This document shows, one piece after another, positions 47,043 to 56,398 of a stretch of 59,135 nt of DNA (the stretch's first letter is position 1; the number at the start of each line of letters is the position of its first letter). This DNA comes from Bacteroidota bacterium. Its GTDB lineage: Bacteria; Bacteroidota; Bacteroidia; B-17B0; Aurantibacillaceae. The position numbers and the translations under genes are program-made. The notes below the pieces were generated by a model. It did no database searches. It worked only from the letters and a program-made list of their open reading frames with translations, and was not told where the DNA came from. The stretch is taken from NCBI GenBank assembly GCA_016185125.1, contig JACPOC010000043.1, positions 1 through 59,135 on the forward strand, written 5' to 3'.

Positions 47043-48326
47043 ATGAAAAAATTATTTTTAATATTTACGATACTTGGTTTAGCTTTTACATCCTGTAAAA
47101 CTTTACAAAATGGTGGTGGCAACGATGATGTATATGCCAACCCAAGTGAAGAAAAAAAATTAAACCAGCTGGCCGCCCAAGAACGGTTAAAAAAAGAAGC
47201 TGAGGAAAAACAATCTCAGGAAAATGCGGCTTTAGCTCAAAAAAAGTCAATAAATAGTAACCCTTATTATAAAGATCCTTCTTACAATCCAGATGATTAT
47301 TACGATTACCAATATGCCTCACGTGTAAGAAGATTTAATGCTCCGGTAAATGGTTTAGGATATTACGATAACTATTACACCAACTCTTACTGGTATAATC
47401 ATAATCCTGCAAGTTACGGAACGAGTATTTACAGTTCATATAATTATTTAATGCCTTCTAATCAATTTAACAATTACAGCAGCGGTTTAAGCATGTCTTT
47501 TGGTTCGGGAAATTACTACGGGTATAATAATTATAATAATTATGGTTATAATCCTTATGGTTATAATTCATACGGTTCATACGGTTATAATCCTTACGGC
47601 TATAACCCGTATAATAGCGGTTTTGCAAACGGATATAACGCAGGTTTTTATAATGGTTTATACGGAAATAATCATGGGTATAACGGTTACGGCCATGCCA
47701 CCGGATGGGGATATTTTAACGGTTACGATGTAAACAGTGGTTACAGCACTTATGGTGTGCGGGGCAGTAATGGTGGAGGAAATGATCCAAGGGGAACTAC
47801 TGCGGGCATGGCTATTCCGGAAGGTTTTGATGGAGAGCGTGGAAAATTGTTTAATGAAATCCGTCAAAAACAGGAGTCCACTCCGCGTTTTACCGAAATC
47901 CAGCGTTCAAATACAAATTTTAGTAACGATAATTTAAATCAGGGAAGTACTAAAACCGGACGAGGAACTAATTATAGTAATTCGCCCTCCAACAATGGAA
48001 ATAATGGAGTTAGTAATCCTTCTAATAATAATATATTTGAGCAAAATAACGGTAATTCGGGAAGTACAAAAACCAGAAACAATCAGCCCGTTATAAACAG
48101 TCCTTCTGAAATTAACTCTGATACAAGAAATAACAACAATTCTTCTAAACGGATAAATTCTAATACCAGAAACGAAAACAATTACGATTTTAATAATAAT
48201 AGTAACAGTAATAGAAGTATGGAAAATAACAATAGTAATAGAAGTATGGAGAATAATAACTCCAATAACAATTCTTCTCCATCTCCCCGCGGTGGTGGCG
48301 GAGAAAGCACTACCCGCCCGCGTTAA
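47043..48326 (+). CDS. Tyr/Asn/Gly-rich low-complexity lipoprotein
   Basis: A 427-residue protein with lipoprotein signal MKKLFLIFTILGLAFTSC (cysteine 18). A charged, coiled-coil-like stretch follows (about 35-75), then a tyrosine-rich region. At about 150-235 it is dominated by YGYNPYGYNSYG-like units with near-perfect short internal repeats. The tail (about 285-427) is an Asn/Ser-rich disordered segment. No catalytic domain is seen. Such proteins may form surface coats or adhesive matrix. It is 6 bases upstream of an outer-membrane barrel gene, so the two are probably made together. Confidence 0.75.
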   Translation: MKKLFLIFTILGLAFTSCKTLQNGGGNDDVYANPSEEKKLNQLAAQERLKKEAEEKQSQENAALAQKKSINSNPYYKDPSYNPDDYYDYQYASRVRRFNAPVNGLGYYDNYYTNSYWYNHNPASYGTSIYSSYNYLMPSNQFNNYSSGLSMSFGSGNYYGYNNYNNYGYNPYGYNSYGSYGYNPYGYNPYNSGFANGYNAGFYNGLYGNNHGYNGYGHATGWGYFNGYDVNSGYSTYGVRGSNGGGNDPRGTTAGMAIPEGFDGERGKLFNEIRQKQESTPRFTEIQRSNTNFSNDNLNQGSTKTGRGTNYSNSPSNNGNNGVSNPSNNNIFEQNNGNSGSTKTRNNQPVINSPSEINSDTRNNNNSSKRINSNTRNENNYDFNNNSNSNRSMENNNSNRSMENNNSNNNSSPSPRGGGGESTTRPR

Positions 48327-48332
48327 ACGAGT

Positions 48333-49868
48333 ATGAGAAATTTAGGTTACGTTTTTATTCTGCTTGCGCTAAATTTTTATGCACAAAACGATTTGGATGC
48401 AATTCGTTATTCCCGTTTAGGAGTTAATGGTACATCGCGTTTTACCTCTATGGGAGGAGCTTTTGGAGCTTTGGGGGCTGATCTTTCATGCGCTTCATAT
48501 AATCCGGCGGGCTTAGGTTTATTTCGCAAAGGAGAAGCATCCTTTGGAGGTGGTTTAAGGATTTCTAATAATCAGGGAACTATTAACGGAAAAAATTCAT
48601 CTGTAGCAGATGCCAATATTGTATTTAATAATTTTGGCTTTTTGCTCTCGTGGCCTTCTCAAAATGATAATGAAAGCAGGCACGCTTTTGGATTTACTAA
48701 TATGCAATTGCAAAACTTTAGCAATAAAGTCCGGTTTTCAAATTACACAACTAATTCTATTGCAAAAGATATGCTCAATCTTGCCCAAGAAAAACAAAAT
48801 GTTAGTGCTTTAACAGGTAATTATGAATATATGGGTTTTCAAACTTATTTACTGGATACAATTATTGTTCAGGGAAAAACTCAATTTTTTTCGTTTGTTG
48901 ATTTGAAAAGAAATGTTTTGCAAACTCGTGATATTGTTACTTCCGGCCGATTAAATGATATTAATTTTTCTTACGCCTATTCGTATAAAGATCAGTTTTA
49001 TCTCGGTGCCAGCCTTGGAATACCGCGTGTGAGTTATACTTCCACCACTACGCACACCGAGTCTGATGATAAAGACAGTATGAAGATTGTAATTACATCC
49101 CCGCCCGGTTCGCCCACAACGTATTCCACCACCTATTTGCAGGAGCCGCCTTTTATTTATACCGATAAATTGGGTTTTAATAGTTTAAGTTATGTAGAAT
49201 ATTTTAATACCACCGGAAGGGGAGTAAATTTAAAGTTGGGGGGCGTTGTGCGGGTAAATGATAATGTGAGAATTGGATTATATTTTCATTCACCCACTTT
49301 ATATAATTTGGAGGATAGATATTTTAATTCTATTTCGGTTACATTTGATAAAGACACTAAAACACCCACAACCTACCAGGATCCCGCAAAAGGAGGCTAT
49401 TATAAATATAAGATCAACACTCCTTCAAAATTTGGATTAAATGCCGGGTTTGTAATTGGAAAAATTGCGGCAATTGGATTGGATTATGAATTAATAAATT
49501 ATAAAAACGCTCAACTCTCCAGTAATAATATCTCCGATTTTGCCGGTGTAAATGCGGTGATTAAGCAAAAATATGCAGTTGCTTCCAATGTTAGAGCGGG
49601 AATAGAATTTAATTTAAATCCTCTGTTTTTGCGAGCGGGATATAACATGCAGGGAAGCCCTTTTGGCAACACTTTTTCAGGAAGTTTTGTAAGAAATACG
49701 TTTAGCTTAGGAGTAGGTTTCCGAACTAAAAATAATATCTTTTTTGATTTTGTATGGTTTAAAACTTATAGCAATGAAACTTATTATATGTTCAATACTA
49801 TTCCTCAAAAGGCAACATTAGATTATAAAAATTCGCAGTTAGCGGTAACTGTAGGCTTCAAATTTTAA
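48333..49868 (+). CDS. FadL/OMPP1-like outer-membrane beta-barrel protein
   Basis: A 511-residue protein with a signal peptide (MRNLGYVFILLALNFYAQ). The opening RYSRLGVNGTSRFTSMGGAFGALGADLSCASYNPAGLGLFR resembles the first plug strands of FadL/OMPP1 transporters: a small-residue-rich run followed by NPAGL. Many alternating strands follow, ending in AVTVGFKF with a terminal Phe typical of barrels. Substrate is unknown; FadL relatives move hydrophobic molecules. It forms a likely two-gene unit with the Tyr-rich lipoprotein upstream. Confidence 0.78.
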   Translation: MRNLGYVFILLALNFYAQNDLDAIRYSRLGVNGTSRFTSMGGAFGALGADLSCASYNPAGLGLFRKGEASFGGGLRISNNQGTINGKNSSVADANIVFNNFGFLLSWPSQNDNESRHAFGFTNMQLQNFSNKVRFSNYTTNSIAKDMLNLAQEKQNVSALTGNYEYMGFQTYLLDTIIVQGKTQFFSFVDLKRNVLQTRDIVTSGRLNDINFSYAYSYKDQFYLGASLGIPRVSYTSTTTHTESDDKDSMKIVITSPPGSPTTYSTTYLQEPPFIYTDKLGFNSLSYVEYFNTTGRGVNLKLGGVVRVNDNVRIGLYFHSPTLYNLEDRYFNSISVTFDKDTKTPTTYQDPAKGGYYKYKINTPSKFGLNAGFVIGKIAAIGLDYELINYKNAQLSSNNISDFAGVNAVIKQKYAVASNVRAGIEFNLNPLFLRAGYNMQGSPFGNTFSGSFVRNTFSLGVGFRTKNNIFFDFVWFKTYSNETYYMFNTIPQKATLDYKNSQLAVTVGFKF

Positions 49869-49930
49869 ATTTTTTCTTCTCGCTTTTTCTTTTATTTATT
49901 GCTACTTTAGAAGCTTATAAACTTTCATGT

Positions 49931-50884
49931 ATGAGTAAGAAGATATTGGCTAATGATGGCATTGATTCTGTAGGTAAATCTTTATTGGAAAAAGCGGGCT
50001 TTATAGTTGTAACTGAAAAAGTTCCTCAGGAAAATATCGCAAAAGAAATTAACGATCAGGGTTACATAGCGCTAACCGTTAGAAGCGCATCCAAAGTTAG
50101 GAAAGATATTATTGATGCTTGTCCGGGTTTGAAAGTTATAGGGCGCGGCGGAGTAGGAATGGACAATATTGATGTGGATTACGCACGTGAAAAAGGGATT
50201 AATGTAATAAATACACCGGCAGCTTCCAGTAATTCGGTTGCCGAGCTGGTATTCGCTCATCTGTTCAACGCCGTTCGTTTCCTTTATGATAGTAACCGAC
50301 AAATGCCTGTTTCAGGAGAAGAAAAATTTGAAGAACTTAAAAAGAAATACTCAAAAGGAGTGGAACTGCGAGGTAAAACCATGGGGATTGTTGGCTTTGG
50401 CAGAATAGGCCAAGGCGTTGCAAAAATGGCTTTGGGTTTAGGAATGAAGGTATTGACTTTTGATCCATTTGTTACAGAAGCTCATTTGGATATTGAAATT
50501 GCCGGAGCAGAAAAACCGGTTCGTGTTGCTGTAAAAACATTTACCATGGAAAAAGTAATTCAGAATTCTGATTTTATTACATTTCATGTTCCCGGAGGAA
50601 AACTCATAGGTAAAAAAGAGATTGAAGCCATGAAAAGTGGTGTCATACTAATCAATACGGCTCGTGGCGGTGTTATCAATGAGCAGGATCTTGTGGAGGG
50701 CTTAAACAGCGGTAAAATTTCACATGCCTGTTTAGATGTTTTTGACAATGAACCAAAGCCATCTTCCGCTATTTTAAAGAATTCTAAAATTTCATTAACT
50801 CCTCATATTGGCGCGGCAACCAACGAGGCACAGGAACGGATAGGAGTTGAGTTGGCTGAAAAAATTATTGCAGCGTTAAAATAG
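49931..50884 (+). CDS. serA: D-3-phosphoglycerate dehydrogenase
   Basis: A 317-residue D-2-hydroxyacid dehydrogenase, the first enzyme of serine synthesis. The substrate loop is GRGGVGMDNID near 75, the NAD motif GFGRIGQGVA near 156-165, the catalytic Arg lies in NTARGGVIN near 244, and the His in TPHIGAATNEAQ near 291. The regulatory ACT domain of longer SerA proteins is absent. serC is not in view, but the DUF1015 gene that often accompanies serA in this phylum follows 15 bases later, which supports the assignment. Confidence 0.9.
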   Translation: MSKKILANDGIDSVGKSLLEKAGFIVVTEKVPQENIAKEINDQGYIALTVRSASKVRKDIIDACPGLKVIGRGGVGMDNIDVDYAREKGINVINTPAASSNSVAELVFAHLFNAVRFLYDSNRQMPVSGEEKFEELKKKYSKGVELRGKTMGIVGFGRIGQGVAKMALGLGMKVLTFDPFVTEAHLDIEIAGAEKPVRVAVKTFTMEKVIQNSDFITFHVPGGKLIGKKEIEAMKSGVILINTARGGVINEQDLVEGLNSGKISHACLDVFDNEPKPSSAILKNSKISLTPHIGAATNEAQERIGVELAEKIIAALK

Positions 50885-50899
50885 TGTTCACTTAAAAGT

Positions 50900-52147
50900 A
50901 TGGCAAACGTAATTCCATTTAAAGCAATAAGGCCCGAGAATGACAAAGTGCATCTGGTAGCTTCGCGTTCGGTGGATGGTTATAATACTTCTGAACTCCG
51001 AGATAAATTAACGCAAAATCCATTTTCTTTTTTACATGTAATTAATCCTGATTTTGAAGATGGAACAAGAACCAAGCCCGGATCAAGCGAGCGTTTACAA
51101 AAAATAAAAAAGCGATTTAAAAATTTTGTGAATGCTAAAGTTTTTATGCGTGATGAAACTGCCTGTTATTATTTGTACCGACAAGTTAAAAACGACAATA
51201 CATTTATTGGTATTATAGGATGCACCAGTATTGATGATTATCTGCAGGGAGTAATTAAAATTCATGAACAAACCTTAACCGAGCGCGAAGAAAAATTAAA
51301 AGATTATCTTGAAGTTTGTGAATTTAATGCTGAACCCGTTTTGTTTTGTTATCCCGATGATGAAAAAATAAATGCGCTTACCGAGGATGTTATGAGTTAC
51401 CGTTCGGATTATGATTTTACAACTACCGACAGAGTGCGTCATACACTATGGGTTATAAATAAAACGAAATCTGTTAAACTTATAAAAGATCAATTCGCTA
51501 AGATTCCGGCTATTTATATTGCGGATGGGCACCACCGTTCTGCATCTGCAGCTTTACTTGGTAAATTGCGAAGAAGTAAAGTGCCAAATTATACAGGAGC
51601 CGAAGCCTACAATTATTATCTAGGAGTTTTTTTTCCGGAAAGCCAGTTGCGTATTTATGATTATAACAGAGTTGTTAAAGATCTGAACGGATTAACAGAA
51701 TCTCAATTTATAGAAAAAATTTCAAAAAGTTTTTTGGTTCGAGAAGTAAACGATTTTATTTTTAAGCCTGAACAGAAGCACGAGTTTTCCATGTATCTGA
51801 ACAAAAAATGGTATTCATTAATAGCACGCGATGGCGTTTATAAAGCCGAAAGTCCGGTGGGAAGCCTTGATGCTTCTATTTTAACTGAACATGTACTGGC
51901 GCCTCTTTTAAATATTCATGATCTTAAAACCGATAAACGTATTGGTTTTGTTCCCGGAATTAAAGGCGCCGAAGCTTTAAAAATTACGGTGGATGATGGA
52001 AAAGCCGCAGTAGCTTTTGGTTTATTTCCTGTTACCATGCAGCATTTAAAATGGATTGCAGATACCAATAATATTATGCCTCCAAAATCAACCTGGGTAG
52101 AACCAAAAATGAGAAGTGGACTTGTAATTTATAGTTTGGAAGAGTAA
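50900..52147 (+). CDS. DUF1015 family protein (putative SerB/serine-pathway associate)
   Basis: A 415-residue cytosolic protein that fits DUF1015. It opens with IPFKAIRPENDKVHLVASRS, and a conserved block IPAIYIADGHHRSASAA lies near residue 205. It ends with a C-terminal region PVTMQHLKWIADTNNIMPPK typical of the family. Family members commonly neighbour serine-synthesis genes; biochemical function was not known to me with certainty. It sits 15 bases after serA, in one operon. Confidence 0.85.
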   Translation: MANVIPFKAIRPENDKVHLVASRSVDGYNTSELRDKLTQNPFSFLHVINPDFEDGTRTKPGSSERLQKIKKRFKNFVNAKVFMRDETACYYLYRQVKNDNTFIGIIGCTSIDDYLQGVIKIHEQTLTEREEKLKDYLEVCEFNAEPVLFCYPDDEKINALTEDVMSYRSDYDFTTTDRVRHTLWVINKTKSVKLIKDQFAKIPAIYIADGHHRSASAALLGKLRRSKVPNYTGAEAYNYYLGVFFPESQLRIYDYNRVVKDLNGLTESQFIEKISKSFLVREVNDFIFKPEQKHEFSMYLNKKWYSLIARDGVYKAESPVGSLDASILTEHVLAPLLNIHDLKTDKRIGFVPGIKGAEALKITVDDGKAAVAFGLFPVTMQHLKWIADTNNIMPPKSTWVEPKMRSGLVIYSLEE

Positions 52148-52259
52148 ATATTATTTATTTGAAGTAATTCAATGGTGTGCTAAACGATTTTATTTAAAAC
52201 TCTGAGCTACTGATTTCATTGGAAAGTTACCTTAAAAACTGCATTTTCAAAAAAAAACC

Positions 52260-53086
52260 TTATTTGAAAAACCTCATTAAAGCTATGAATCCCGTGGATC
52301 TACTTAATATAATTCCATCTTGTAATGGAGGTCCCCAAGCTTGGGGCCATCTCTTTTGAACTGCTTTGAAGTAATTAGAAATTATTTGGGCAATTTTAAT
52401 GTCTTGATTATCCTCAATAAAAATATTTCTAAGAAAATATTTTTTTTGTTCTTCGCCAGATACCGTTGGCAAGTTCTCTTTTGGATTGTCTTTATTTCTT
52501 TTATAAAAATCTCTATCCTTTTGAGGCTCTTTTGAAATATTGGCAATTAGATTTTTTACAAAAGTATCCTGCGTTATTGTTTCAACTTCTTTATGATTAG
52601 CAGTTCCAAGAATTTTAATTTTTTTAAAGAAAGGGCCTCCTTCTTTTCTATTTAATGCTCTTGCAATATTGTGTGCTGTTTTTTGTGGACTTCTACTTTC
52701 GGCAAAAGCAAACAAATCAGCCACAAGTGAATTACTTACACTTTTTTGTTCTTTGTTTATCGTAGAAAAAACAATTGCTTGATCTTCAAGTTCCATATCT
52801 AAATAAATAGAAACTATAACTTGGAAAGTCTTTCCTTCACCATTAAAATGTCGTAAACCAGCGATTCGATGTTGTCCATCAAGAACTTTCGCAACATAAT
52901 CCTTGTAAACGATGGTCATTTGCGCCGTAGTTTCGTCATATGAAGCATAGGCAGAGGGGATAGTTACTATTATACTATTAGGGAAAGAAGCATCCACTAG
53001 GTTAACATATTTTCCAATTTCTTTTTCTCGGTTTGGATTAAGCTGTCTTTGGATTCCAATATAATCCTCTACCTCTCTATTTTCTT
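52260..53086 (-). pseudogene. N-terminally truncated DGQHR-domain protein (DndB-like)
   Basis: The frame contains the DGQHR-domain signature VLDGQHRIAGLRHF, with MTIVYKDYVAK before it and a StrongHelix-rich C-terminal part. DGQHR proteins include DndB/DpdB, regulators in DNA phosphorothioation and other defence islands. The longest start is GTG at 52997, but the frame stays open and family-like upstream (EVEDYIGIQRQLNPNREKEI) to about 53086. There it meets the transposase remnant without any start codon. The N-terminus is therefore missing, and the gene is most likely dead or translated from the internal GTG only. Confidence 0.75.
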
Positions 53087-53233
53087 GACTTAAGTGATAA
53101 TGGTTCTTGTTATATCGCGGCTGATTTTAAAAAATACACAAATGAACAAGAAATAAAACATATCAGAGGCAGAGTGCGGCACCCACAAACACAAGGTAAA
53201 ATTGAGCGTTATCACAGAAGCATGAAGAATTGA
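53087..53233 (+). pseudogene. remnant of an IS3-type transposase (integrase core, C-terminal part)
   Basis: Forty-six codons from 53093 read SDNGSCYIAADFKKY at the start and PQTQGKIERYHRSMKN at the end, followed by TGA at 53231. This is the rve/DDE core of IS3-family OrfB transposases, including the second Asp (SDNG) and the Glu (KIER). The rest of the element is gone. It sits between the broken start of the DGQHR gene and the broken end of the glycosidase gene, both on the opposite strand. It therefore marks one or more deletion or insertion events that joined them. Confidence 0.85.
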
Positions 53234-54401
53234 CTACATACACTTGTGAGCTTCCATTTCCTCCGCTTTCGTGAATTGACCAAGGCATAACAAAATCGGC
53301 CATATTATTTCCATTTTTTAAAATAGTGGAATACATATTTAACCAATACTGGCCAGCGAAAAATGAACGTGACTGAATCGAAACGGAAGTGTTCTGTAAA
53401 GGATCATTCTGATTTGTAATAGGCAGCGCAGTATTTGAGTAAGTGATGTTCAGTTCGGTAACAGCAAATGTTAATTTGCTACCAGCAGCTCTCGATGAGT
53501 TAGCTGTATTCAATTTCCCAATAAGACCATAGGATGCCGTAGAAAGCACATCCAAAAAACCCGGTGAAGTGTACGGAAAACCTACAGCATTTGCACGCCA
53601 AGTATTAAAAGTTGCTTGAGAATTTAAACCGCTCATGTTACCGTTATTCCCCTGTGCGTATGAATGAATATCAACCACATCAATATAATATTTTCCATTA
53701 ATAAGAGGGTAGGTAGTATTGAACGGAATAGCGACAGTAATATCATTAGAATTTCCTGAACCAATTAAATCATTCATAATATTTAAGCCATTTTTATCTG
53801 TTGCCCAATAACCACTTAAACTTGGACCTACGATTTTTATATTTGGATTTTGGCCCTTCATTTCTATAGCAAACGCTTTAATATTTGTTGCAATTTGTGC
53901 TGATGAAAATAATTTATTGGGAGGTGTAGCATTATCCTTGTAAAGATCCCACTCATTCCCGATGGCGTAATAGAATTTGTCTGAAATAGCAGTTCCATAT
54001 TTAGTGTCTAAGGCTGCTACTAAAGCCTGAGCTTGATTTGCCGTAAAACCAAAATTACCAGACTTAAAAGGAATTTGAATTAAAAATTTGGCCGCAGGGT
54101 TAATCGCTTTTATTGCCTCTATCGCGCGAATATAATCATTGGTGGTGGTTAGTTGGCCTAAATATGCATCGCCGTAGGTGTCGTAGCCGTTACCGCCTAT
54201 ACGATAAAATGTTATCCCTCCGTCTAACACCATTTGTTGAACATTAGTGTTTTCCACCGGCCCATTTAATGGAGTACCCACATAATTATCATAATACACT
54301 GGCATCCAATGATTAATTCCAAAAAAATTTGGGGGAACAAGAATTTGACAATAAAATAAATTACTTAACAAAAGCAGACTGAAGATTAAAGTATTTCTCA
54401 T
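53163..54401 (-). CDS. secreted glycosidase-like protein (clan GH-A-like), 3'-truncated
   Basis: A 412-codon frame with signal peptide MRNTLIFSLLLLSNLFYCQ. The body looks like a TIM-barrel glycosidase of the GH39/GH79 kind: FYRIGGNGYDTYGDAY near 65, an acid/base candidate in YAIGNEWDLY near 147, and a nucleophile candidate in FAVTELNITYS near 318. Authentic sequence ends near SSQVYV, about residue 389. The last 23 residues are antisense to the transposase remnant, so the natural C-terminus, expected to carry a T9SS sorting tail in this kind of organism, has been lost. Enzyme family and substrate are inferred from motif shape only. Confidence 0.7.
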   Translation of the reverse strand: MRNTLIFSLLLLSNLFYCQILVPPNFFGINHWMPVYYDNYVGTPLNGPVENTNVQQMVLDGGITFYRIGGNGYDTYGDAYLGQLTTTNDYIRAIEAIKAINPAAKFLIQIPFKSGNFGFTANQAQALVAALDTKYGTAISDKFYYAIGNEWDLYKDNATPPNKLFSSAQIATNIKAFAIEMKGQNPNIKIVGPSLSGYWATDKNGLNIMNDLIGSGNSNDITVAIPFNTTYPLINGKYYIDVVDIHSYAQGNNGNMSGLNSQATFNTWRANAVGFPYTSPGFLDVLSTASYGLIGKLNTANSSRAAGSKLTFAVTELNITYSNTALPITNQNDPLQNTSVSIQSRSFFAGQYWLNMYSTILKNGNNMADFVMPWSIHESGGNGSSQVYVVNSSCFCDNAQFYLVFVGAALCL

Positions 54402-54533
54402 GTTTAAATTTTTAATAATATTAATTATTTATCTCTAAAAGGGAAACCCTTTACTCATTAACTTTATTTAACGGTTATAACGTGTTGACAGTCATGGGAT
54501 TATTTTCGGCTCATTTTTTGTATGTTGCTTAAT

Positions 54534-55934
54534 ATGAAAGGTTTGTTGTTATTCTTCTGCTGTGTATTACACTTTTACCCATTAGTATCCCAAAGCCAAT
54601 GGAATACAGTCGGAAATGTGGGCTTCTCTAATTCAGTTGCAGGAAGCCCTAATGTGTACCTTGATAAATTTAACGTGCCTTACATCGTATTCAGAGATAA
54701 CGCCAATTATGCAAAAGCATCGCTAATGAAGTTCAACGGTAATAGCTGGGAGTATGTGGGCGCTGCAGGGTTTTCACAATATTATTGTTATGGAACTACT
54801 CTTGCTTTCAATAGTTTAAACCAACCATACGTAGCTTTTACCAGTGCCGGAGCAACCGGGGGTGGTACCGTAATGATGTATAACGGAAGTAGTTGGGTAG
54901 TGGTAGGCACCCCTGAATTTACTCCGCAAAATGCTACTTTTACTACCATTTTAATTGACAGTTATGATGTGCCCTATGTAGCTTTTCGTGATTTTTCACA
55001 AGGTGCAAGAGCTTCGGTTATGAAATTTAACGGAACTAATTGGGTGTACGTTGGCTCTCCGGGTTTTTCTGCAATAGGGAATACTAATAGTTCCGGGGCA
55101 AGTGATATTAGCTTTAAAATCAGTCCACAAGGAGAGTTGTATGTTTCGTATTTAGATCAGCCTAATAATTATAAAGCTTCGGTAATGCGGTTTGATGGTA
55201 GTAGTTGGGTATATGTAGGTGCTCCTGGCTTTTCTGCCGGTGATGCAGGATCTCCAAGCTTAGCCTTTGATTCCTCTGGCACTCCTTTCGTGGGTTATAC
55301 AGACGGGGGAAACGCTTATAAAGCAACTGTAATGAAATTTGACGGAGCCAGTTGGAATCCCTTAGGAAGTGCTGCTTTTACACCGGAGGGTGCAGAGTTT
55401 ACCTCCTTAGCAATTGATAAATACAATACGCCGTATATTGCATATAAAGATTATGCGAACGGCCAAAAAGCTTCCTTAATGAAGTTTGACGGCAGCAATT
55501 GGGTAAATGTTGGACAGCCGGGTTTTTCAATTGCAGATGTATATTATATTTCCTTAGCTATAGATAACAACGGGACACCTTATGTTGGATATGCCGACCA
55601 ATCTACTTTACCACACTGGGGTTACACAACCGTAATGAAATATGAAACTAATAGTATAACTACGATTAAAAAACCATTGAATGAAGAAATCCTTAGCATA
55701 TTCCCTAACCCGTCAAACGGGATTATAAAAGTTAGTTGTAAAAGCGTTGATTTACTAAATCAAGGCGAAATAAAAATCACAAACTTAATTGGACAGGTTA
55801 TCTTTAATAAAAAGCTACCAAGAACAGGTGACACTAACGAAGAAATAGACTTAAGTAAATTTATTAAAGGGATTTATTTTCTTCAATTAAGTAGTGATCA
55901 CTTTACTGATATTAAAAAATTAGTTATAGAATAG
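54534..55934 (+). CDS. secreted seven-repeat beta-propeller protein with T9SS type A sorting tail
   Basis: Started at ATG 54534 so that MKGLLLFFCCVLHFYPLVSQ forms the signal peptide (an ATG at 54522 is in frame too). The mature part has seven repeats of about 48-50 residues, each opening with W-x-x-(V/L)-G-x-x-x-F and containing PY(V/I)A(F/Y)xD and a MKFxGxxW end. Openings are WNTVGNVGFS, WEYVGAAGFS, WVVVGTPEFT, WVYVGSPGFS, WVYVGAPGFS, WNPLGSAAFT and WVNVGQPGFS. Seven such units predict a seven-bladed propeller. The tail (LSIFPNPSNG, GIYFLQLSS, KKLVIE) is a type A C-terminal signal for T9SS export. Ligand unknown. Confidence 0.85.
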   Translation: MKGLLLFFCCVLHFYPLVSQSQWNTVGNVGFSNSVAGSPNVYLDKFNVPYIVFRDNANYAKASLMKFNGNSWEYVGAAGFSQYYCYGTTLAFNSLNQPYVAFTSAGATGGGTVMMYNGSSWVVVGTPEFTPQNATFTTILIDSYDVPYVAFRDFSQGARASVMKFNGTNWVYVGSPGFSAIGNTNSSGASDISFKISPQGELYVSYLDQPNNYKASVMRFDGSSWVYVGAPGFSAGDAGSPSLAFDSSGTPFVGYTDGGNAYKATVMKFDGASWNPLGSAAFTPEGAEFTSLAIDKYNTPYIAYKDYANGQKASLMKFDGSNWVNVGQPGFSIADVYYISLAIDNNGTPYVGYADQSTLPHWGYTTVMKYETNSITTIKKPLNEEILSIFPNPSNGIIKVSCKSVDLLNQGEIKITNLIGQVIFNKKLPRTGDTNEEIDLSKFIKGIYFLQLSSDHFTDIKKLVIE

Positions 55935-56127
55935 CATTTTTATGCTTTATCTAACCTCTAATCCTATAAGTCTTATTAACAACAATACGCCTGTGGCCTG
56001 CGCTTTTTGACTGAGCGGAGCGAGATGCGCAAAACAGTGCGGAGCACACCTTATTTTTTGCGGGTAAGCATTTAGCTTATTTGGGTTTTGAAGTAAAACG
56101 GAAAAACACAAATGGTCTAAATTAGGG

Positions 56128-56169
56128 ATAGCCAATATGGCTTTGTAAAAGCCACGCAAGTGCGTCGGC
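56128..56169. repeat. 42-bp repeat, copy 1
   Basis: Begins ATAGCCAATATGGCTTTG and ends GTGCGTCGGC. Contains the small hairpin GGCTTT-GT-AAAAGCC. Copy 2 is at 56237-56277 in the same orientation. Confidence 0.7.
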
Positions 56170-56236
56170 TTGCTGCTTATTTATGAGCCTTTGGAATGTG
56201 TGTCTCCGATGCGGGCTTATAAATGTGCTGCAATGA

Positions 56237-56277
56237 ATAGCCAATCGGCTTTGCTAAAAGCCGCAAAAAGCGTCGGC
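56237..56277. repeat. 42-bp repeat, copy 2
   Basis: Begins ATAGCCAATCGGCTTTG and ends AGCGTCGGC. Contains the hairpin GGCTTT-GCT-AAAAGCC. The loops differ from copy 1 but both stems are kept, which suggests the structure matters. Confidence 0.7.
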
Positions 56278-56398
56278 AAATAATAAACTTAAAAGTGTTG
56301 CTTTACAGGTCAACGAAACTGTTCTTGTCTGCCGGAATGTTGTCGAACGAAATGTTTTTTGTCCAACGAGATGTTTTTATGTCCGCTGGGGGCATTAC

